Shown piece by piece: positions 38,501-44,088 of a DNA stretch of 64,000 bases. The translations under genes and the position numbers were made by a program. The stretch's first letter is position 1; each line of letters opens with the position of its first letter. Source of the DNA: CAYVQE01 sp964633205 (GTDB lineage Bacteria > Myxococcota > B64-G9). Under the pieces are notes generated by a model. That model saw nothing but the letters and a program-made list of their open reading frames with translations, searched no databases and was not told the DNA's origin. The DNA lies in the NCBI GenBank assembly GCA_964633205.1, contig CAZWFN010000005.1, positions 25,902 to 89,901 on the forward strand. Reading direction: 5' to 3'.

Positions 38501-38855
38501 GCCGAGCCACAAGACCGAGGGCGATGCCCGCGGCATCGACCGAGCGCGCGCTGGGCTCAAGCGCCACATGACCGAGCAAGGCATGGGGATGCTCAAGCGG
38601 GCGGTGGGCGAATACCTGAAGTCGCCGCGCAGCTTCAACCTGAAGCGCTGGGTCGAGGCGGTCGAGCACTCGATCAACCGGGCCGGCTTGATGTGCTGCG
38701 CCGACCTGAACGTCTCGCTGGGCATCTTGCGCCGCGAGACCGCGGGACTGACGCCGATGCGCCCGGTCACCCGGGTGACCGAACTGCTCAAATTCGCCTC
38801 TAGTCAGAACCACTTGCAGCTGCGCGCCAAGATGGGGCTGGCGGTCCAGGCCTGA
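26553..38855 (+). CDS. gltI: Giant cytoplasmic TPR protein GltI (AgnB-like)
   Basis: 4100 residues in one 12.3-kb frame. The ATG at 26553 is preferred over the GTG at 26541 because AGGGAG (26535-26540) directly abuts the GTG. There is no signal peptide or membrane segment, so it should be cytoplasmic. From about residue 5 to 3770 it is almost continuous TPR-like helix pairs (for example AALEAYRRILELEPGNPSAT and LEALDRLYERTGRWAELAAL). A distinct C-terminal domain of about 330 residues follows (from YFSKRAPQVATRPV to the end), with no recognised fold. M. xanthus GltI is a TPR protein of about 3800 residues that acts on the cytoplasmic side with MglA and AglZ. Order before gltJ supports the match. 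Long-range repeats are listed separately. Confidence 0.75.
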   Translation: MEDQIRNYQKILKSNPTDGPAFTALEEIYQGKDRFQDLTGLYEERIQHVQETDALLGLYARCATIWHQKLGDAARAENCYRQVLRLQPDNRQALEGLEAVYTQQRDWERLADTLERLAGLIGDSAQRAEVFHRLGQLYSESLGRRDRALVAWGHAVRANPKRRDSLSALQEAYRELGYFDKVAQLLQREAELDLAEPAELGQKYLRLGRQLLAEPLHEAACRSALERATELLPDAEPAQQALAELDQARADWEKRVKQLRVQAVEAPDKGQAVSLYRQIAEIYYLQGDHAEQVEDNLNKCILLQPGNPRVLSLLERYYLEKRRAKQLIERLNEVVARLKDRRTAVVVLERIAMLDAVHLQDKNAALEAYRRILELEPGNPSATASLVETYQEEGRWAEVVELLKSQAEGQTDPVVKAGTLFQIARISADHLKDPEAARFLYEEILRLDPENLKAALALERMVEKAGDMQGLVRCLEIQLVHAHQPAERLKLLDRVARIHLEQRNDPVEALHATLRALTVDPSRKKTLKQALELGESTGRYQELAGALRVAIDSGGMSGKALIEGLATLADIQENRLADSNEAIRIYQELLENDPKHMPALDALERLQGAAGGSVELVSVYTQQLELVRSGQKKKELLFKLAHIYRERMADFGRAAEAYRQVLAIDESDAGAWAAMGELFESDGKWDRAAEALARALENESDAERRLHLQHRLAGIYEQRLNDTERALELCSGILANEQADAELAASTVAILERLQGRGVSPLRIAEILQPYYALAGDWRRHIDMLELRLEGCDTAEERVRLLGRIAQVYEEELDQKELAFNALGRAFGELPREPGLLDGLQRLAEETSRLEDLASILDRSLERVEQPEAIVELSQALGALYHQRLNRPQNAIQCYHRVLEHAPQDTASLEALSALYRDTQRFDGLADVLRRRIELTEQIDTKKAMMLDLGRVVVEELHDRPSAIEIYHELDGLLGDDLDVLRRLEALLEKEGRWPDQAEVLERMIPMVEQEEASELKLKLGRVRAERMEDRANAVEHYRQVLDERPDDGRAIAALESLLERPDSAPAAAEILEPIYRQRQDWNGQARVLEVRAEAAAEPAHKIEALLKMAAILDEQLGQPERAFTALRLANRVDPTRDDVVASMERQAEKSGAYEELTAALEEAVDVLEDTQRQVALLQKLAGLYRDKLRQPNLATAGLRRLLEIEPHHASALSSLESLYRDSKSYQDLAWVLTRQAEASSDAAAGRDLLVQAAQILEEQLGDLDGAVEAYRKVFESDPSDLQSAKQLDRLFQATGRWQEEAQLLPKLAEMSKNVLGVIEYNSRLAEIYAVHLDDPRRAVQILRQVLEHKPGHQETVAALEKLLADERCRQAAAEVLDGVYRAASEWRKLAAILEMRLAATAEPSDRMAYFRQLVDLFENKMDEGAMAFNVAARACREQPEDEGVRRDLHRLAEQGQRFEDLVDVYRDVADHHVGTELATELRKQIAALQEQRLGERTAALAEWERLLEANDSDEQVLGALERLYREQGDFASLVGIYRKQEALTDDPERKKELLFQAAATLAEGVEDVPGAIEVYRRILELTADDRRALRLLDQLLVVEERWSDLAEVLQREIALVPDEPVEAGEPDPKLDLLLRLTQLHLDHLGDTATAVSALAAALERSAVEPRAIDLLERMLTDESTRPQAAEMLEPIYRRLGDFNKLVAIMEVRLATRQEAEARLAIYRELARIYEEELVQKPFAFMVTCRAFREHPTDEGIRQELERLAEQTGSFEELADVYEEALPKTEGTEAQGHIGRRLAQLKEAYLEDKDEAVSNWRQVLANDPDDAEALKSLERLYRERGAYSELVGVLRHMAALEQDVDRKKDLLHEVATLMEERLGHNDGAIEAYREILLEDPSDLAVLKLLDRLLEKTGHWDDLREVLLAQIERAADSEIIPLHLRLGNLLRARLGEPEAAVEVYTEILGREPVQAETIDALVAMFDAGEAKVPVARVLVGVLDRIEDWRHLIAAWEVLHEAATEPEQRRDTLLRVAGIYEAKLEQKELAFNTLGRAFQEAPEDEQLRQGLERLAAETGEHELLAAIYEQRLSGLEDRGVQLRLHQRLAELFSEQLHDPERAEQHLRATVELEPNSAASLMALENIYRQRQAHESLVEVLRMRLKLAAEPEERSILLYEIASLHEQHLGDVGGAIQAYREALELQPGDLTALRMLDRLCTQQGRLRELAEVLVAEIQAVDQAGDREEALDLRFRLAQLYEQEFGDTERTARLLRDILQAEPAHQRTIQYLESVLAEGRAFEGATELLETAYGNTGEWPKYLDILEGQVRQSRVMARRMDMLRQIARIQEEKMQLGIMAFNTYVRMFHEDPTDPGVRSELERLAVADDNLEALAAVYEEELDNIEEPEIGAEIALKVAGIQRDNLEDEAEAIGFYKRCLRFDPRNLQALTALAALYEKNESWEDLVAVLGRQIELLEEPADQVRVLYQLGSVLFERLDRSSKAVGYLRRALDLDPGHIESLRQLERAFTEQGDHDSLYDVLKAHLEQTSDPHERVELVARIGDLAAGPLEKPDEAIDLWKSVLADSPNNEDALEALDRLYERTGRWAELAALIEERMAVISDPEKIADLSGRLGWVKGEKLGELEDAMKHWREVLRLDPKNPRALQALRNIYTSSGQWEELLAVLRKLVPLQAEMTDVKALRFELADILGEKLDRRDEAIEAAKRAQDIEPHTAEDLERLGRIFLSNEAWQDAVSVLEQSVDAREAPAEKIELLLEVAAIWKDRIGRPLGAAPAYEKILELDPFHEEAYRACLDIYRDNKEWRRLASILESRLDHIRERKDRLVLIKDIAEIYEQRLGQKELAFAKYCAAFREDFTDDSVLVKLEQLAAETEDYETLLEVLEDATEEVTTGARAVGLLQKVAGIYRHRMSEPDKAEAYLRRAVELDKREVSSLDALAELYEDQERYDDLIQALEKKYERSDELEERKEIRARIAYLQEEKLDRVDAAIESFRRIMELDGRDTRAIQSLIRLYQQEARWPELISMLRRAADQAEDREVALNYLFNIATIWETELDSDEEAIDAYRAVVEFEPTHLPSLQALERIYTRLDSWSELLQVFEQQVGLVADPEEKIKIYNKMGSIWEERFANAEQAAACHESILAIDDSNLPALKALERLVRRLGDFERLIDLYYRHIELIDDRRESVSIHLSIGEVWYHELNRVDKAEDTFNKALEIDENSREAIHALGQLYEKSGNWFNAIEMLQREAELCGATPEAVDLYYRMGKINEDMLLDSGAARDAYQKSLAIDPSYLPAIKALKLIFYLDKEFDAYLEMMAQEAEHTEDVEEKTRLYHEIGKFLQEQRDESAEAARYYEEALKLTADYLPAAKPLADIYFRSEQWERAEQMMEVVVAGLDRNTESKELCRQYYRLGYITEKLGKEERALEHYRMSYDLDATYLPALEGLGNALIKTEQWEEAYRIYQTILIHHRDSLSDAEVAELYWQIGDVNFQMGEEERAVDSFTKALDIDGSHLSSMQYLLRIYEQQGGWEEAYEVGMQMVEHLEEEELYDHRLRIADLCLNQLQDPFRAVDSLLGALELQPDSLDVLSRLREVYIETRQHQKAVDVIERIIDVEGRPRRLVELHTQAADVLNTELHDGERAVQHYNAALDTDPSHIQAFQAITQILTAQKNWLALKENYIRMIKRLPATARKTKLALWKDLGELCRVVLRSLNESIDAYRMIVKLDPEDVDALATLGDLLAAKQGAAEEAIDTHHKVLSMAADRVKSYRSLWKLYKQRKDYDPVFVLTTILRYLKKADEEESKIVNYFSKRAPQVATRPVTDRTWETALAHPGVKVPFTRIFGLMYRMATPMFTVDHKQVGLRRKEHQIDLARDRSLFAHNFRQAAKILGGPEVELFALKDQAAPKPPGLALALTRPTAVIAYRDVFQLDKKKVLLFQIGRELAMIRPEFLLACAVPIAELNHLLQAACLLVRPSHKTEGDARGIDRARAGLKRHMTEQGMGMLKRAVGEYLKSPRSFNLKRWVEAVEHSINRAGLMCCADLNVSLGILRRETAGLTPMRPVTRVTELLKFASSQNHLQLRAKMGLAVQA
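28884..34997 (+). repeat. Higher-order repeat of about 305 residues inside gltI
   Basis: A module anchored by W-R-x-L-x-x-I-L-E-x-R-L and, some 60 residues later, an AFNxxxRAFxExPxDE-type helix and an LERLAE helix recurs with its anchor codon at 28884, 29796, 30711, 31647, 32559, 33483 and 34995. Spacings are 304, 305, 312, 304, 308 and 504 residues. About 306 residues equals nine 34-residue TPR units. This suggests growth by duplication of a nine-TPR block. Confidence 0.7.
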
Positions 38856-38864
38856 GAGGTGGTT

Positions 38865-38891
38865 TTGCTACGGGCGGCCTTCTGCTACAAT
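38865..38891 (+). promoter_or_regulatory. Possible promoter for gltJ
   Basis: -10 TACAAT (38886-38891) with TTGCTA (38865-38870) 15 bases upstream. The spacer is short, so the -35 match is weak. It lies just after the gltI stop. Confidence 0.35.
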
Positions 38892-38972
38892 TCCGGCGGA
38901 TCGCAGATCCACCGCGGCCGCTGTGGAGTCTAATCTCGGAGGAGCGGTCAATCTCTCACGGGACAAAACACG

Positions 38973-40850
38973 ATGAAGTTCGTCTGTGACAACTGTGCCA
39001 CCCAGTATCTGATTTCGGACGACAAGGTCGGCCCCAAGGGCGTCAAGGTACGGTGCAAGCGCTGCGGCAACATCATCATCGTCCGGCCGCAGGACGAAGA
39101 GCCGGGGACGGAAGATGAACCGGGGCGGGCGACCACGGAACCGTCGGGCTCCGAGGGGAGAGATCCCGACGAGGTGGGCCAGGCCTTCGACCAGCTGTTG
39201 GCCGGCGGCCTGGCCGATGAGCGAGCGGAGGAAGACGAAGACGATGGCGATGAGCAGGCGACCGAGATCTTTCGCGTCGAGGATCTGAAGCGCCAGCCGG
39301 GTGCGGCCGATGATGACCGCGACAAGATCGACGAGGTCTTTGCCGGGGCCGAGTCCACCGAGCTCAATCGCAGCGCCGAACGCCAGCGACCGGCCCGGTC
39401 CGAATGGTATCTGGCCATCGGCGAAGAGCAGGTCGGCCCGATGGACCTGGACGAGGTCCGGAACCGCTGGCTGGCCGGCGAGGTCGATTCCAGCACCCTG
39501 GCCTGGACGGCCGGCATGAGCGACTGGACTCCGACCAGCGACATCGATGAGTTGAGCGAGGTGCTCCAGGCCCCTGGAGCCGAGGGCCGGGAGTCGACTG
39601 CGGTCGACGGGCCCGAGGCGGGGGCCCCGGGCGATGCCGCCGCCGCCGAACAGGATGAATGGGCCCCGTATCAGGGCTCCGAGCTCGCCTCGCTGGTGGA
39701 AGAGGAGATCGCCGAGTCCGCCAGCCAGCCTCCAGCGGCCGACGACGAGGCGCCGGTGGCGGACGTGGATGAAGGGGCCGACGCTGCGTTCGACGCTGGT
39801 GAGATACCCCCCTGGGAGCAGGACGAGCCGGCCTCCGGCGAGGTGGCGCAACCCTCCGACAGCTTTTTCGATTCCAGTCTCGACAAGGCGAGCGACGACG
39901 AGAGCTACTTCGACAGCAGCTACAGCCGCTCGGGCCACGTCTTGGCCGGACCGGCCTACCTCGGCGGGGCCAATGCGTCGAGTTCCAAGGGCAAGTGGAT
40001 TCTGATCGCCACTCTGGCGGTGCTGATCGTCGGCGGGGGCACCGTGGCGGGTTTGCTACTGACCGGCGAGGACGAGACCCAGCCCGGTGAGGTCGAACCC
40101 ATGCCTGGACCGGCTGGCGGGGCGGCCGGCGGGAAGCCGGCCGACGCTCCCGGGGACAAGGCGGAGCCGGGCGTCGGCGGCGAAGCCGAGAAGGGGCCGG
40201 GGCAGGACAAAGGCGATGGGACCGGCGCCGGCGACAAAGGCCAGGACGAAGATGGGGCTGAAAAACGCCAGGGCGCGGGGGCTGGTCGGGACCAGGAGCA
40301 GACCGGTGGCGACGACCGGGCCAGCGGCGACAGCGGCGGCCAGCAGGGATCGATGGTGGTGGCCAAGCCGGCGCCTCGAGGCGAACCCGAGCTGGATCGT
40401 GAGCCGAAGCAGGATCGCCGGCGGCGGCGTCGGATCGCCCGGGGCCACGGGGGCCGGACCGGTAGGCCGACCAAGCCCCGGCCCAAGCCGAAGCCAAAGC
40501 CAAAGCCCAAGCCGCAGCCCAAGCCCGAGCCGCCGGCGGCCGGCAGCGACGCCGGCTTGCCGGAAAAGCTGAGCAAGTCGCAGATCAGCAAGACCATGCG
40601 CGGCTACATCAAGGCCATGAAGGGCTGTGTCGAGCAGCAGCAGCAGCGCGATCCCACGGTGACCGGGACCATGAAGATCTCCTTCGTCATCCAGCCGAGC
40701 GGCAAGGTGGCCAAGGTGACCATCAAGACCGGCGAGCACCGCGGCTCCTACGTGGCCGGCTGCATCTCCTACATCATCAAGTCGATTCAGTTCCCCAAGG
40801 CCCAGAAACCCTTCGTGGTTCCGGTGTTGCCCCTGAAGCTGGGCGGTTGA
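38973..40850 (+). CDS. gltJ: Gliding-machinery protein GltJ (AgmX-like)
   Basis: 625 residues. Residues 1-37 form a zinc ribbon (CDNC near residue 5 and CKRC near residue 28, with the IIIVRP ending of the MJ0042-type finger). A GYF-like domain lies at about 143-197 (EWYLAIGEEQVGPMDLDEVR, then LAWTAGMSDWTP). Long acidic linkers lead to one transmembrane segment (about 341-364, WILIATLAVLIVGGGTVAGL). The periplasmic part is Gly/Asp/Lys-rich, has a KPKPKPKP-type rod (about 498-520), and ends in a TonB/AgmX-like domain (about 527-625, MRGYIKAMKGCVEQQ, then CISYIIKSIQFPK). The zinc-finger, GYF, membrane and TonB layout is diagnostic for AgmX/GltJ, which contacts MglA in the cytoplasm and the periplasmic machine. 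Confidence 0.85.
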   Translation: MKFVCDNCATQYLISDDKVGPKGVKVRCKRCGNIIIVRPQDEEPGTEDEPGRATTEPSGSEGRDPDEVGQAFDQLLAGGLADERAEEDEDDGDEQATEIFRVEDLKRQPGAADDDRDKIDEVFAGAESTELNRSAERQRPARSEWYLAIGEEQVGPMDLDEVRNRWLAGEVDSSTLAWTAGMSDWTPTSDIDELSEVLQAPGAEGRESTAVDGPEAGAPGDAAAAEQDEWAPYQGSELASLVEEEIAESASQPPAADDEAPVADVDEGADAAFDAGEIPPWEQDEPASGEVAQPSDSFFDSSLDKASDDESYFDSSYSRSGHVLAGPAYLGGANASSSKGKWILIATLAVLIVGGGTVAGLLLTGEDETQPGEVEPMPGPAGGAAGGKPADAPGDKAEPGVGGEAEKGPGQDKGDGTGAGDKGQDEDGAEKRQGAGAGRDQEQTGGDDRASGDSGGQQGSMVVAKPAPRGEPELDREPKQDRRRRRRIARGHGGRTGRPTKPRPKPKPKPKPKPQPKPEPPAAGSDAGLPEKLSKSQISKTMRGYIKAMKGCVEQQQQRDPTVTGTMKISFVIQPSGKVAKVTIKTGEHRGSYVAGCISYIIKSIQFPKAQKPFVVPVLPLKLGG

Positions 40851-40867
40851 GGCCGCGGTTGCCGAAC

Positions 40868-40897
40868 TTGAATCCCGGATCGGGGCCGTGCTAGACT
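40868..40897 (+). promoter_or_regulatory. Promoter of TAGACT class for the 41018 gene
   Basis: -35 TTGAAT (40868-40873), 18-base spacer, -10 TAGACT (40892-40897). Leader about 115 bases. The same hexamer pair type appears at 58431-58459 on the minus strand. Confidence 0.5.
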
Positions 40898-41017
40898 CGG
40901 CGGCCGTCGCTGCACCGCGCAGATGCGCGAACTGTGGTCGGCGCGCAACCGTTCAGGCGACCGGTGCCCTACATCGGGTCATCTGGACCGTATTCCGCCT
41001 CGCGGAGGCTTCGTCCG

Positions 41018-41749
41018 ATGCGGCTGGGCATATTCTCCGATGTGCACTCCAACCTCGAGGCGCTCGAGGTCGTCGTGGCGGCCTACCAGCAGCTGAACAT
41101 CGATCGCTACATCTGCCTCGGCGATATCGTGGGCTACGGCGCCAACCCCAACGAATGCTGCGAGATCGTCCGTGGCCTGGCCTCGGCGGTGGTGTTGGGC
41201 AACCACGATGCGGCCGTCTCGGGCCGCATGGAGTATGCCTACTACTACGACGCGGCCCGCCTGGCACTCGACTGGTGCGCCGATCAGCTGGAGCCGGATC
41301 ACATGGCCTGGCTGCGTCAGCTGCCGTACGTGGTCCGCCAGGACGGCTTGTGCTTCAGCCACGGCAACCCCTTGTACCCGGCGGAGTTCGAGTACATCTT
41401 CACCATGGATCAGGCCGCCGAGCTGCTGTCGCGATTCGATGATCTGGACGATGTGAACTTCATCGGCCACTCCCACCTGACCAAGTCCTTCGCCCTGGCC
41501 GTTGGCGAGGTCAACGAGGTGGTGGCGCGGCGCTTCGGGCTGCGGCGGCACCGCAAGTACGTGATCACCGATGGCAGCGTCGGCCAGCCGCGCGACTATG
41601 ACAACCGGGCCTGCTTCACCGTGTTCGATACCGAGACCCGCATTTTCGAATACCACCGCGCCGAGTACGACATCGAGTCGGCGGCCCAGAAAATCTTCGA
41701 CGCCGATTTGGCCATCAACTTCGGCAAACGCTTGTTCCTGGGTGTCTGA
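41018..41749 (+). CDS. Calcineurin-like metallophosphoesterase
   Basis: 243 residues; GGAGG lies about ten bases before the ATG at 41018, and the longer frame upstream has no support. Metal-binding motifs of the YfcE/MJ0936-type phosphodiesterases are all present in order: SDVHSN (residues 7-12), GDIVGYG, GNHD and FIGHSH. Such enzymes hydrolyse phosphodiester bonds with two metal ions; the natural substrate is not visible. The stop shares one base with the lipB start (TGATG), so both genes are co-translated, though no functional link is known to me. Confidence 0.88.
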   Translation: MRLGIFSDVHSNLEALEVVVAAYQQLNIDRYICLGDIVGYGANPNECCEIVRGLASAVVLGNHDAAVSGRMEYAYYYDAARLALDWCADQLEPDHMAWLRQLPYVVRQDGLCFSHGNPLYPAEFEYIFTMDQAAELLSRFDDLDDVNFIGHSHLTKSFALAVGEVNEVVARRFGLRRHRKYVITDGSVGQPRDYDNRACFTVFDTETRIFEYHRAEYDIESAAQKIFDADLAINFGKRLFLGV

Positions 41750-42456
41750 TGGGTGTGCTCGAATGGACATTCCTCGGCCGGGTGGGCTACCGCCGCGCGC
41801 TCGAGCTGCAGTACGCCCACGCGGCCCGGCTGCGCAACGGAGCCAGACCGCGGTTGTTGCTCCTGGAACATCCGCCGACCATCACCCTGGGCCGGTCGGC
41901 CGATCCGCGCCATCTGCGGCTGCCAGCGACACGGCTGGCCGAGCGCGGGATCCAGGTGGAGCGGGTGCTGCGCGGTGGGGACGTGACCTATCACGGACCT
42001 GGGCAGTTGATCGGTTATCCGTTGGTCGATCTGGCCCAGGCGCGCCTGTCGGTGCCCGCCTGGGTGCAGGGCTGCGCCCAGGCACTGGTCGACGAGTTGC
42101 TCGAACGCGGTGTGGCGGCAAAGTGGTCGGATTTGCACCCGGGCGTGTGGGTCGGGCAGCAAAAGATCGCGGCGCTTGGGTTCCACATCTGGCGCCGTAT
42201 ATCGACCCATGGCTTCGCCTTGAATCTGGCGCCCGACATGAGCGCCTACGATGCGATCGTGCCGTGTGGCCTGACCGACCTCGGCGTGACTTCGTTGGCG
42301 CAGCTCGGTGTAGCGGTGCCGGCGATGGAGGACATCGCCGGCACCCTGGCCCAACGGCTGGCCGAGCGCCTCGGCTGGAAGCTGGGACAACGGTTGCACC
42401 CAGCCACAGTCCTCGAAGAGAAGGTGGCGTTTGAGAACGTTCCGGCAAACGGTTAG
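41749..42456 (+). CDS. lipB: Octanoyltransferase LipB
   Basis: 235 residues. It transfers octanoate from acyl carrier protein to lipoyl domains, the first step of lipoate synthesis in the cytoplasm. The signature RGGDVTYHGPGQLIGYP is intact, with the active-site Lys139 (QQKIAALG) and the catalytic Cys173 (VPCG). Length is normal. The start overlaps the phosphoesterase stop, and the following lipoprotein frame begins before the lipB stop, making a three-gene coupled run. lipA is not in the window. Confidence 0.93.
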   Translation: MGVLEWTFLGRVGYRRALELQYAHAARLRNGARPRLLLLEHPPTITLGRSADPRHLRLPATRLAERGIQVERVLRGGDVTYHGPGQLIGYPLVDLAQARLSVPAWVQGCAQALVDELLERGVAAKWSDLHPGVWVGQQKIAALGFHIWRRISTHGFALNLAPDMSAYDAIVPCGLTDLGVTSLAQLGVAVPAMEDIAGTLAQRLAERLGWKLGQRLHPATVLEEKVAFENVPANG

Positions 42457-43420
42457 CGGCAGCCGCTGGATGCTGCTGGGCGCGGCGTTGCTGCTGCTGG
42501 GCGGTGGATCCGGGGTGGCCTGCCATTCGGACGCTGAGGACAAGGAGCGCCCGATCTACATCGTGGGGGTGGACGACCGCGCATCCGGGGTACCCGATGG
42601 CGTGCGCTTCGACCCCGACCGCAGCCGGCAGCACCTGGAGGCGGCTCTGGCCGACAGCCGCACCATGTATGTGGTCGACCAGCGCAAGCCGGCCGTCTAC
42701 CGGGCCGAGCTGGTTATCTCGCTGGCTTCGGAACGGGAGTCTGCGCGAGAGGACCAGAGCGGAGTCTACCGGGCGGTGCAGGTCGAGCTGCACGTGCACC
42801 GCGACCAGGACGGGCAAAGGGATTGGCTGACGGCCCAGGGCAAGGCCTTTCTGGTTCAGGAGCCGGACGACGGCGAGCGCAACGAGGGGTTCGACCGGGT
42901 CCTGGAACGGGCAGTGGCCAAGGCGGTGGAGTACATCGACCTGCAGTTCGAGTGCCGCGCGCTCGGGCCGGAGCAGCTGCGCGAGCGGTTGAACAGCGAG
43001 CAAGCCGAGCAGCGGCTCTATGTGCTGCGCTCCTTGCGCGATCGGGACCTCCCGGAGATGGTCCCCGACGTGGTGCGGCGGTTGGCGGATCCTGACGAGG
43101 ACGTGGTGCTCGAAGCGGTGGGGGTGTTGGTCGCCCAGCGCGACCGCCGGGCGGTCAAACCGCTGATCGCCTTGAGCCGCTCGCGCGATCTGGTCTTCCG
43201 GCTCCAGATTATCACCGCCATGGCCGAAATCGGCGGACCGGTGGCCCGCGGCTATCTGTTCACGCTGGCGGCGGGCCACCCGGCAGAGGAGATTCGCCAG
43301 CGGGCCCGTGAAGGACTGGCCCGCACCGAACGCAGCAGTGCACACGGCGCCGGCGATTCGCTCGACTCGCCGGTGGCCTGGCCCCAGCCGGAGTCCCGCA
43401 AACGGGACGCCGCCCAGTGA
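42431..43420 (+). CDS. HEAT-repeat lipoprotein
   Basis: 329 residues if the TTG at 42431 is used. I prefer it to the ATG at 42470 because it keeps basic residues (MRTFRQ) in front of the hydrophobic signal; AGAGAAGG lies before it. The lipobox SGVAC puts the lipidated Cys near residue 31. The central part (about 40-170) is a domain I do not recognise, with VDDRASGVPDGVRFD. Residues about 195-300 look like HEAT repeats (VPDVVRRLADPDEDVVLEAV, then VKPLIALSRSRDLVFRLQII). It overlaps lipB by 26 bases. Probably an envelope scaffold protein. Confidence 0.68.
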   Translation: MRTFRQTVSGSRWMLLGAALLLLGGGSGVACHSDAEDKERPIYIVGVDDRASGVPDGVRFDPDRSRQHLEAALADSRTMYVVDQRKPAVYRAELVISLASERESAREDQSGVYRAVQVELHVHRDQDGQRDWLTAQGKAFLVQEPDDGERNEGFDRVLERAVAKAVEYIDLQFECRALGPEQLRERLNSEQAEQRLYVLRSLRDRDLPEMVPDVVRRLADPDEDVVLEAVGVLVAQRDRRAVKPLIALSRSRDLVFRLQIITAMAEIGGPVARGYLFTLAAGHPAEEIRQRAREGLARTERSSAHGAGDSLDSPVAWPQPESRKRDAAQ

Positions 43421-43428
43421 GGGTTGCA

Positions 43429-44043
43429 ATGAAAGCGGCCGCCTGGATTCCTCTCGCGTTGACCCTCGGCATTCTTTCCGGCTGCGCCCACGGTCCCGGT
43501 CAGTCGGATGAGCGGTCCCGTCCCGAGTTGGAGCGCTACCTGCCGTTGCGGGTGGGCAACCAGTGGACCTACCAGACCCACTTCCAGGGTCAACAACAGC
43601 CGGACCTGACCATTCGGCTGGTCGCCGAGCAGAACGGCTACATGCTCGACAACCGGCCCCAACCGAGCCGCTACCGCTACGACGCCGAAGGCCTGCGCGA
43701 CGGCAACGAACGCTATCTGCTCAAGCGGCCGCTGGAAAAGGGCACCGCCTGGATGAGCGTGGCCGATCTGAACACGGTTGAACGCTACCGCATCGTCGAT
43801 GTGGAGCGCCGGGTGCAAGTGCCGGCGGGCGTGTTCGAGGACTGCGTGGTGGTCAGGCTGCAGGTGGTCATGCCCGGTGAGCGGATGATGCGCAACGACA
43901 TGTCCTTTGCCCCGGATGTCGGCATCGTCGAGGTACGCACCGTGGTGTTGGAAGGCAAACGCGAGATCCCGCAGAGCCACCTGGAGCTCGAGTCCTACGC
44001 GCTGTGCGAGCGGCCCGAGGGCTGTGCCCCGAAGAAGAAGTAG
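43429..44043 (+). CDS. Lipoprotein of unknown function
   Basis: 204 residues from the ATG at 43429 with GAGGG before it; a GTG at 43417 overlapping the previous stop is possible. The lipobox LSGC gives the lipidated Cys near residue 20. The mature part contains a beta-rich domain beginning YLPLRVGNQWTYQTH, a stretch seen in many exported proteins of Myxococcota and related groups, but I cannot give a function. It ends in a basic KKK tail and converges on nadB. Confidence 0.68.
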   Translation: MKAAAWIPLALTLGILSGCAHGPGQSDERSRPELERYLPLRVGNQWTYQTHFQGQQQPDLTIRLVAEQNGYMLDNRPQPSRYRYDAEGLRDGNERYLLKRPLEKGTAWMSVADLNTVERYRIVDVERRVQVPAGVFEDCVVVRLQVVMPGERMMRNDMSFAPDVGIVEVRTVVLEGKREIPQSHLELESYALCERPEGCAPKKK

Positions 44044-44049
44044 GCGCGC

Positions 44050-44065
44050 GCCCCGGTCTCGGGGC
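44050..44065. terminator. Hairpin between convergent genes
   Basis: A 6-bp GC stem GCCCCG/CGGGGC with loop GTCT lies between the 43429 lipoprotein and nadB. There is no T-run on either side, so termination is only possible, not shown. Confidence 0.35.
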
Positions 44066-44088
44066 CCACGGCCGGCGAGCCGCGATGG

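Noticed and set aside
40888..41442. Alternative Arg/Gly-rich frame over the phosphoesterase start
   Set aside because: It has no ribosome binding site or domain, and overlaps the metal-binding motifs of the phosphoesterase in another frame.
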